A stretch of 40,037 nucleotides of DNA from Candidatus Kuenenia stuttgartensis (lineage in GTDB: Bacteria; Planctomycetota; Planctomycetia; Isosphaerales; Isosphaeraceae), in NCBI GenBank assembly GCA_945865635.1, contig CAMBEP010000044.1:1-40037 (forward strand), in the 5' to 3' direction. Positions within the stretch are counted from its first letter, which is position 1, and each line of letters opens with the position of its first letter. Of this stretch, positions 34,762 through 40,037 are shown piece after piece. The position numbers and the translations under genes are program-made. Below the pieces are notes generated by a model. That model did no database searches. It was not told the origin of the DNA and saw only the letters and a program-made list of their open reading frames with translations.

Positions 34762-35156
34762 GGAAGTTCCAAGGCCTCTCTTACGAAGTTGGAAGTGGAA
34801 TCCGATGGTATCTGAACCGTGATTTTATGGCCATTTGAGGGCGATTTTGTGGCTTCGACCAGGATTGAAGCCGGCTCAGCCAAAAAAGAATTCTGGCTTG
34901 GTCTGATTACGCGATTGCCGGAAGGGATTTTCTGGCCCGAGACTTTCAATTGCATGAGCCGGTCTCGCTCCGAGCGCGCCATGTTGCGTGCGATCGACTT
35001 GCGGACCTCCATTTTCCATGCCAACTGGCCGCGTACCTGACGCTGCACAAGCAAGCCCATGAATATCGATAAAAGCAGGATCGACGCAAGCACTGGTATC
35101 AGTGTCAGGCCCGAATTGCTGGTGGCGATGGAGTGCAATCGCGGTCGTCTGATCAT
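34758..35156 (-). CDS. Small pseudopilin-like membrane protein
   Basis: A 132-residue protein with one N-terminal hydrophobic segment after a basic leader: SNSG|LTLIPVLASILLLSIF near residues 13-31. This resembles a class III signal peptide but has Pro where the conserved Glu5 normally sits, as in GspK-type minor pseudopilins that lack Glu5. The rest is a charged helix (VRKSIARNMARSERDRLMQL) and a short beta-rich region. Both ends overlap neighbours by four bases (ATGA), showing tight coupling with the DUF1559 gene after it and the GspJ-like gene before it. Confidence 0.72.
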   Translation of the reverse strand: MIRRPRLHSIATSNSGLTLIPVLASILLLSIFMGLLVQRQVRGQLAWKMEVRKSIARNMARSERDRLMQLKVSGQKIPSGNRVIRPSQNSFLAEPASILVEATKSPSNGHKITVQIPSDSTSNFVREALELP

Positions 35157-35746
35157 TTGATCGCCTCCGACGAAATCGATGAATTCTTAAGCAGATCGAT
35201 GCCAATGGCGGCTTCGATCCGAATCGGCCGATTTTCTGAGGCTACAGGCATGTTGAGCCGTTTGGTTGCGGCAGAATCCGGCCAGAATTCCAGAACAATC
35301 ATCGCAGCTGACGCTTCTTTGATTGCAATTGTGGAAAACCGACCGCGTTCCAGCCCCGTCAGGCCAAGAACCCGGCCTTTGCTGGATGATGCGTTGGTAA
35401 TTTCGAGCCGAAACGGGTGATCAGCAATTTTTATATGAATTGGCGACTTTGAGGCCCCGGATGGTTTTAAAATCAGGCTATTGCCGTGATCGCTGATCTC
35501 GAATCCGCTTGATTCATGGGCCAGATCCCGAATGGTCTGGGCCGCATGAGAGAGATTCCATTGGCGTGCCAATTGCAGGTCAGCCGTGTTCATACGGCGG
35601 ATGATCCCGACGAGCATCAGGAAGAGTAGGCCCAAGACCATGGTTGACATGGTCATGACGGCCAGCATTTCGATCAAGGTAAAGCCACGCCGCCGCCCAG
35701 GGTGAGTTGAGTCGATTTGTGATGGCCTGCAGATGAGTTGTGTCAT
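35153..35746 (-). CDS. Prepilin-like protein (minor pseudopilin, GspJ/GspH-like)
   Basis: A 197-residue protein with a clear prepilin leader GRRRG|FTLIEMLAVMTMSTMV near residues 17-37 and a soluble beta-rich domain after it. Pseudopilins of this length are minor tip components in type II secretion. The ATG at 35746 overlaps the stop of the upstream gene as ATGA, which decides it against the longer frame starting at 35779. A leader of about 21 residues before the cleavage glycine is longer than usual. Confidence 0.82.
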   Translation of the reverse strand: MTQLICRPSQIDSTHPGRRRGFTLIEMLAVMTMSTMVLGLLFLMLVGIIRRMNTADLQLARQWNLSHAAQTIRDLAHESSGFEISDHGNSLILKPSGASKSPIHIKIADHPFRLEITNASSSKGRVLGLTGLERGRFSTIAIKEASAAMIVLEFWPDSAATKRLNMPVASENRPIRIEAAIGIDLLKNSSISSEAIK

Positions 35747-36186
35747 GATTTTTTGGCCCCTGGGTAACGATCTCTCCAAAGGCGGATCAAAAGGCTTTCG
35801 GATTGACCAATCTGACCTTTCACCCGAAGTTGTTTGAACTCTACGGGGGCCGTTTCATGAGCGATCTCGACCTGAAAATGCAGGTCTGGCAGGTTGGTTG
35901 CCTTTACGAGGTCTGTTGCGATTGATTCTGCGAGGGGCGCCGTGAGTTTCTCAAATGCAATGGTTTCGAGCCGTTCCAGCAGGTTTTGGGTCGATTGCAA
36001 GAGGGCAATTCTTTGATCCTGAGCCTTACGGATTTTCACATCCGTGCCAAGCACCCAAAGTGTCAGGCTCAGGGCAATGGCAGCCAAGGCGGCACCTGCA
36101 ATGCCATCCACCACAAGGAATGCCTTGCGATTGCGGCCTGTTTTTTTGTGGATACCATTGTTCGGATTGGTATTCAAAGGGGTCAT
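35743..36186 (-). CDS. Pseudopilin-like protein with Asp in place of Glu5
   Basis: A 147-residue protein with a single hydrophobic helix after a basic leader: NRKA|FLVVDGIAGAALAAIALSL near residues 19-41. Position and pattern mimic a prepilin leader, with Ala instead of Gly before the putative cut and Asp at position +5 instead of Glu. The remainder is a helix (RKAQDQRIALLQSTQNLLERLE) followed by a beta-rich part, similar in length to GspI. The start is two bases after the stop of the third GspF gene. It could be a GspI-like minor pseudopilin or an uncleaved bitopic protein. Confidence 0.65.
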   Translation of the reverse strand: MTPLNTNPNNGIHKKTGRNRKAFLVVDGIAGAALAAIALSLTLWVLGTDVKIRKAQDQRIALLQSTQNLLERLETIAFEKLTAPLAESIATDLVKATNLPDLHFQVEIAHETAPVEFKQLRVKGQIGQSESLLIRLWRDRYPGAKKS

Positions 36187-36188
36187 GG

Positions 36189-37451
36189 TTAAGATGCAAG
36201 CCTCCTGATCAAGTCAACGAGAGGTGTGAAGAAGGCTAAACCTACCAGAAATACGAGGCTCGCCATGAATAATGTGAAGAGAGGGCTAAAAAGTTCGGCG
36301 AGCAGGCGATAGCGGTACCAGAGTCTGCTTTCTATGGAATCGGCCAATTGCTCGAGTGCCCAGCAGGCTCTGGCTGATTCGGCTGACGATTTTAATAACG
36401 GCACTTCGGACGATTTTACCAGCCCCTCGGAACGCAGTGCTTGAGTCCAGTCCACACCTTGAAGCATGGCTCGACGTGCCCTGAAAGCCCTGCGCCTGAG
36501 CTGTCCACGCATCGACCAATCGGCGAAAATCAACATACAATCGTCGATCGGCAATTCGGCCTGGATGGTATCAGCCAGCCCACGCAGCACGCTGGCACGT
36601 TCACTGGTTGTGATCCATGGTACAAATCGGCCCAGAAAGCCCATTCCCCGACCACTGTGAAAAAGAGACGGAATATAGATGATGGCAATTATTGCCAAAA
36701 TTCCAAAATTACTCAGGAAGAAAGAGATCATTGAATTTGAGTATATGGCTTGAAACGCAATGAAGGTTTTCGGCAAAGGCATGCCGAAGTCGTTAAATAT
36801 GGCCTGCATTTTGGGCGAGATGAAATAGCTCAGGAATCCGCCCACAGAGATGATCTGCATGGTGACGAACAGGAAATAAACGGACATGTCAACGATGGGC
36901 CGCAGGGCTTCCATTCGATTTTGACGGACCCTAACGATGCGCTCCATGGAATGTGTTGTACTGCCAGCGAATTCGGCAACACGAAATGCAACCCGCTGGT
37001 CAAGCGGCATCACGCCAGAGGTGATTGCAACAGCATCTGATAGGGGGACACCGGCTTCCAGTCTGTTGGCCAACATCATCAGGCGACGGCCATAACTGCG
37101 CCCACACTGAGGTGCAAACGCACGCAAACCCACCTCCAGTGGCAAGCTGGTGCGGCGCGATATGGCAATGAGTTCAAGAAATGCGTCCTGAAAGCCTGAC
37201 TTACGCCTGGCCAGGGTGAAGCTCAGGCCGATGATCATGCTGATGCCAAAAAAGAATGACAGGATGAGCAGAGCGGACAGGTGATTTTGGAAGAGCTTCA
37301 GGATACTGAAGAGAATGGCAAAGGCCACAGTTGCAAGAATCAGGCTCTGGATGGTGAGGCCACCGCCACGCTTGGAGCGAGACCTGCGTTTCTGGCGGAT
37401 TCGGCTGAGCGAATCTGACATATCAGGAGAATTTGATTGATCTGGATTCAT
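36189..37451 (-). CDS. Type II secretion/type IV pilus platform protein (GspF/PilC family), third paralog
   Basis: A 420-residue inner-membrane platform protein. Unlike the two upstream paralogs it has a basic N-tail (RQKRRSRSKRGGG) and two extra helices at about 32-75 before the first T2SSF domain (FLELIAISRRTSLPLEVGLRAFA). The first core pair of helices is near 190-260 and the second T2SSF domain starts near 285 (RASVLRGLADTIQAELPIDDC), ending in a final helix (LFTLFMASLVFLVGLAFF). GspF/PilC couples the cytoplasmic ATPase to filament assembly. It is 34 bp behind the second paralog and 2 bp before the first pseudopilin-like gene. No good ribosome site is visible at 37451. Confidence 0.85.
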   Translation of the reverse strand: MNPDQSNSPDMSDSLSRIRQKRRSRSKRGGGLTIQSLILATVAFAILFSILKLFQNHLSALLILSFFFGISMIIGLSFTLARRKSGFQDAFLELIAISRRTSLPLEVGLRAFAPQCGRSYGRRLMMLANRLEAGVPLSDAVAITSGVMPLDQRVAFRVAEFAGSTTHSMERIVRVRQNRMEALRPIVDMSVYFLFVTMQIISVGGFLSYFISPKMQAIFNDFGMPLPKTFIAFQAIYSNSMISFFLSNFGILAIIAIIYIPSLFHSGRGMGFLGRFVPWITTSERASVLRGLADTIQAELPIDDCMLIFADWSMRGQLRRRAFRARRAMLQGVDWTQALRSEGLVKSSEVPLLKSSAESARACWALEQLADSIESRLWYRYRLLAELFSPLFTLFMASLVFLVGLAFFTPLVDLIRRLAS

Positions 37452-37485
37452 GGATGATTGGATTTTCGTTGCGGCATGGATGGAA

Positions 37486-38526
37486 TCATCCAGAAAGCCG
37501 GCTGATCATGGTGATCAGGGGCAGGAAGATCGCCAGAGTGATCAAAAGAATCAGCCAGCTTACAAAAAGCACGGCAACGACGCTGAAAAGTGAGCTTAGA
37601 AATCGGGTTTGACTCCGGCTTCGGGCCTCAAACAGGGCCGCGCTGACTTTCAGTCCCTCGGCACCTGAGCCGCCACTGGCCTGGGACCATCGGACCAGTT
37701 GGGAGACGCCGTCCGGAATGGACTTTTGAAGCTCCAGGGCTGTAGCCAGATCATCGCCATGCCGAACAAGGTCAATCATGTCTTCGGTCGCCAGGGCCAG
37801 TTTTCCGGTAAGCATCATTCGGCAGATGGTGAGCGAGTCCAGGAGTGGGCAACTGGCTTCCACGAGGTCGGACATCGTGCGGCAGAACTGGGCCAGATCA
37901 AGCCATTTGTGAAGCGAACCGTTGATTCCGCAGGAGACAACCCAAAGCGTACAACAGGCTATGACAGGTGGGATAAAAACCCCGGCCAAGCCTATTCTTG
38001 CGGTCAGTTCAGCGAGTGAGATCACGGCTTGCGAAATGCCTGGCAGGCTTACGCCGAAGTCGCGAAAGATGGGGACCATTTGGTTTGACACAACCCACAT
38101 GACACCACCGAAGAGAATGGAGCAAAAGAAGATGAGCAGAATTGGATAGGATAATTTCAGCCAGAAGGTGCGTCTGAGCTGGGCTCGTTCCTGTTGATAT
38201 TTGAGGATCCGAAAGAGGGTCTGGCTGGGGGTTCCGGTGCGCAGGATTGTGCGGACGATACCGCTGGCAGAGGTGCTGGAATGGGCCTGGGCCTGATCAA
38301 GAGCTTCTTCTACAGAGAGACCTTCAGAGACCGCCTTGCCAACGAATTTTAAAGCCTTCGAAAGCTCCTTGCTTGGGATATCCTCAGCCATGCCCATAAG
38401 AACTTCGGGTAGAGGGAGCTGGGATTTTGACAGTTGTGCGACAATTTCTGTGAGGCGGCCCATTTCCTCAACGCCAAGGCCAAATGAAGGGCGAGCTGGA
38501 ATGGCCTGCGGCAGCGGGTCGATCAT
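37486..38526 (-). CDS. Type II secretion/type IV pilus platform protein (GspF/PilC family), second paralog
   Basis: A 346-residue inner-membrane protein with two T2SSF domains. The first begins near residue 22 (LGVEEMGRLTEIVAQLSKSQL is the lead-in) with DQAQAHSSTSASGIVRTILRTG before helix one (KLSYPILLIFFCSILFGGVMWV). The second starts near 205 (DLAQFCRTMSDLVEASCPLLD) and ends in the helix FSVVAVLFVSWLILLITLAIF. GAGGGAG eight bases before the ATG at 38526 supports the start. It is 49 bp behind the first paralog. Sequence between the three paralogs is clearly different, so they are not recent duplicates. Confidence 0.88.
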   Translation of the reverse strand: MIDPLPQAIPARPSFGLGVEEMGRLTEIVAQLSKSQLPLPEVLMGMAEDIPSKELSKALKFVGKAVSEGLSVEEALDQAQAHSSTSASGIVRTILRTGTPSQTLFRILKYQQERAQLRRTFWLKLSYPILLIFFCSILFGGVMWVVSNQMVPIFRDFGVSLPGISQAVISLAELTARIGLAGVFIPPVIACCTLWVVSCGINGSLHKWLDLAQFCRTMSDLVEASCPLLDSLTICRMMLTGKLALATEDMIDLVRHGDDLATALELQKSIPDGVSQLVRWSQASGGSGAEGLKVSAALFEARSRSQTRFLSSLFSVVAVLFVSWLILLITLAIFLPLITMISRLSG

Positions 38527-38575
38527 CGCTGAAACTCCCTCAATAAACGGATCGTCGCCGAGATTGCGATGGTCA

Positions 38576-39655
38576 TCAGGAGAGGCTCCGGTAAAGTGCC
38601 GTGAGCGGCAAAAACATCAGCAGCCCGTAGGTTAATGTGAAAACACCACCGATCAGCACAAGGCAAAGCAAAGGCAGCAGGTTGGAGCTCAGAAGCATCC
38701 GGTTTCTGGCCTGGCGGTTATAGTTGTCGGCAATCAGACGAAGCGTGGCCACACGATCGCCTGAAGCGCCCCGCCAAGTGACGGCCCAGGCGCCCAGGAC
38801 AGGCACTCCGGCGGCCTTCCAGTCGTTGATTGTGGGCTGATGCCCAGTTCGGAGAAGGGTCGTCAGGGATTCCATTTTGTTGATCAACTGGCGCTGGCCG
38901 CCCACTCTGGCCGCCAGTTCCACGGCTTCGGCCTCGGGTGTGCCGTGGTCGATCAAGAGAGCCATCAAGTCGGCCCAGTAGGCGATTCGCGAGTCTCGCC
39001 AAGCCTTGCCCAGAAGCGGGATTCGCTCTGCGTACCGCTCAGCAAGGTGGCCAATCTGCGAGCTGAGAAAAATCAGGAAAAGAAGCCCCAGGCCGATCAC
39101 ACCCGCCCAGATTTCAGGGGAGAACACGGTGGTAAGCCGATTGCCGAGATGCCCCATGGCAGTGAGCCATGCAGGCACATCAACCCGAGAGTCGAGCATT
39201 GTGACCAGCATGACGGGCAGAATCCTGGTCAGGACAAAGAGGCCAAGAAGGGTCGCAAAAACGGCGACGATCAAGGGGTAAATCAGAGAAATGACGGCCA
39301 GTCGCCGCGATTCCTGACGCAGGCGAGCCAGGCGTGAGAGATCATCAAGCATTTCAGGCAGCCTGCCTGAATACTGCCCGGCACGAATCAAGGCCGAATA
39401 TTCACCTGGAAGGGTGCTTGAAAGCATTGTCAGGGCGGATTCCAGGCTTTGTCCCTGCTGGAGTTGGGATTGGAGCTGACGGAGCAGCGAACCTGCTCTG
39501 CCTGGCCAGTCGGCCGCCACGGCGCTCAGGCCGGCTTCAAGCGGCAGGCGAGCCCGAACAATGCCCGAGAGGAGGTCGTTAAAAACCGACAAGTCTTCAG
39601 CGCTGAGATTAGCAGCAGGCTTTAAAAAAGTCTTGTCGCTGCTCTTCATGGTCAT
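38576..39655 (-). CDS. Type II secretion/type IV pilus platform protein (GspF/PilC family), first paralog
   Basis: A 359-residue inner-membrane protein, first gene of the operon. The first T2SSF domain (FNDLLSGIVRARLPLEAGL, then YSALIRAGQYSGRLPEML near residues 85-102) leads to helix one (YPLIVAVFATLLGLFVLTRI) and helix two (IWAGVIGLGLLFLIFLSSQ). The second domain (RIAYWADLMALLIDHGTPEAEA) precedes a last helix (LLPLLCLVLIGGVFTLTYGLL). The ATG at 39655 or one two codons later both follow an AAAAAGGA run. A sigma-70-like promoter lies about 90-115 bases upstream. Confidence 0.9.
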   Translation of the reverse strand: MTMKSSDKTFLKPAANLSAEDLSVFNDLLSGIVRARLPLEAGLSAVAADWPGRAGSLLRQLQSQLQQGQSLESALTMLSSTLPGEYSALIRAGQYSGRLPEMLDDLSRLARLRQESRRLAVISLIYPLIVAVFATLLGLFVLTRILPVMLVTMLDSRVDVPAWLTAMGHLGNRLTTVFSPEIWAGVIGLGLLFLIFLSSQIGHLAERYAERIPLLGKAWRDSRIAYWADLMALLIDHGTPEAEAVELAARVGGQRQLINKMESLTTLLRTGHQPTINDWKAAGVPVLGAWAVTWRGASGDRVATLRLIADNYNRQARNRMLLSSNLLPLLCLVLIGGVFTLTYGLLMFLPLTALYRSLS

Positions 39656-39740
39656 GGATCCTTTTTGCGATCATTGCTTGAAACAAGCCTTGGGACCACA
39701 ATCAAAAGACCGAAAGAATTTGGATAGGGAATAAGTGTAG

Positions 39741-39768
39741 TAGATACTATACTCAATTTTTCCGTCAA
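39741..39768 (-). promoter_or_regulatory. Sigma-70-like promoter for the GspF/pseudopilin operon
   Basis: On the minus strand TTGACG (39763-39768) is followed after 16 bases by TATCTA (39741-39746); the spacer is AT-rich and also contains TATAGT. The first gene starts 86 bases downstream. The -35 box is strong, the -10 box only fair. Confidence 0.4.
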
Positions 39769-39831
39769 TACGTGCAGTTGAGCAATTCAACAATGTTTGG
39801 TGAGATTCACCATTTCATTGCGTGCCTGCAT

Positions 39832-40037
39832 TATACTCTTCGCGACCATTAATGACACTTTTTGATCGCGACGATGCTGGAGGCATCGCAGCCAGTAGCC
39901 GGTGGTTGAGGAGCGTCAGCGACGACACCACCGGACGACAACGCGGCATAAGGTCTTGCACCCCTGCCGGGGTGCCAGCAGCTTTTACCCCCATCTCATA
40001 ACCGGTGGTGTCGCTTCGCTCAACCACCGGCTACTTG
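39832..40037 (+). repeat. Copy C of the dispersed MITE-like hairpin element (runs off window)
   Basis: It begins with TATACTCTTCGCGACC at 39832 and matches copy B (reverse complement) almost base for base up to the window end, where about 60 bp of the element would remain. Its hairpins are better preserved than in B: CCGGTGGT/ACCACCGG at 39899-39933 and again at 40002-40030, and GCACCCC/GGGGTGC at 39958-39975. The 40002-40030 hairpin holds GCTTCGC, the complement of GCGAAGC, a sequence known to form an unusually stable mini-hairpin in DNA. Confidence 0.9.

Larger units (their letters stand above)
39656..40037. other. Region upstream of the platform operon
   Basis: About 176 bp of unique sequence containing a promoter-like pair (listed separately) are followed by copy C of the dispersed element up to the window end. 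The open frame 39815-40027 on the minus strand lies almost entirely in the repeat and is considered spurious. Confidence 0.75.

Noticed and set aside
39815..40027. 70-residue open frame at the right end, and similar frames at 32166-32409
   Set aside because: They lie within the dispersed hairpin element and arise from it; there is no ribosome site or domain.

Overview
The window looks like a chromosomal segment of a planctomycete (phylum Planctomycetota). The evidence is protein content: a DUF1549/DUF1553 (PSCyt2/PSD1) protein followed by a DUF1501 protein and a PPC-domain protein; a DUF1559 prepilin with an N-terminal GFTLIE leader and a C-terminal H-x9-DG motif; an FG-GAP repeat exoprotein with a LEPR-like N-terminus (SLEMRALMAVD); and GspE/PilT ATPases with several GspF proteins. 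Genus cannot be assigned by eye. No rRNA, tRNA, CRISPR array or transposase gene was recognised.

Layout. 1-3802 (minus): a 1009-residue FAD/Fe-S oxidoreductase (GlcD-GlcF or YdiJ-like fusion) behind a small zinc-ribbon membrane protein. 4548-6279 (minus): a YgiB-like membrane protein and a YgiC-like ATP-grasp protein. 6736-12426 (plus): the DUF1549/DUF1553, DUF1501 and PPC-domain operon. 12441-14025 (minus): an FMN-binding PNPOx-like protein behind a class A beta-lactamase-like protein, divergent from a small membrane protein (14118-14807). 14908-17331 (minus): the FG-GAP exoprotein with a clear intrinsic terminator. 17797-24970 (plus): a tripartite efflux operon (TolC-like protein, MacA-like adaptor, MacB-type ATPase, MacB-type permease). 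Then greA and hisF, each apparently alone.

The right third is an envelope-spanning type IV filament or type II secretion-like locus. On the plus strand are a canonical PilT-like ATPase, a membrane-anchored GspE/PilB-like ATPase with altered catalytic motifs, and a CvpA-like membrane protein. Facing them on the minus strand is a tight operon of eight genes: three different GspF/PilC platform proteins in a row, three small pseudopilin-like proteins joined by 2-bp gaps or ATGA overlaps, a DUF1559 prepilin and a TPR membrane protein. No secretin, prepilin peptidase or GspL/M/C is present, so the machine must be completed elsewhere. A sugar phosphate isomerase/epimerase-like gene lies between the two groups.

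The most notable non-coding feature is a dispersed repeat of about 267 bp. One complete copy (32068-32334), one copy running off the right end (39832-40037) and one decayed partial copy (4416-4513) are visible. It has imperfect terminal inverted repeats starting TATA and is built almost entirely of short hairpins, so it looks like a MITE or composite REP element that is mobilised in trans.
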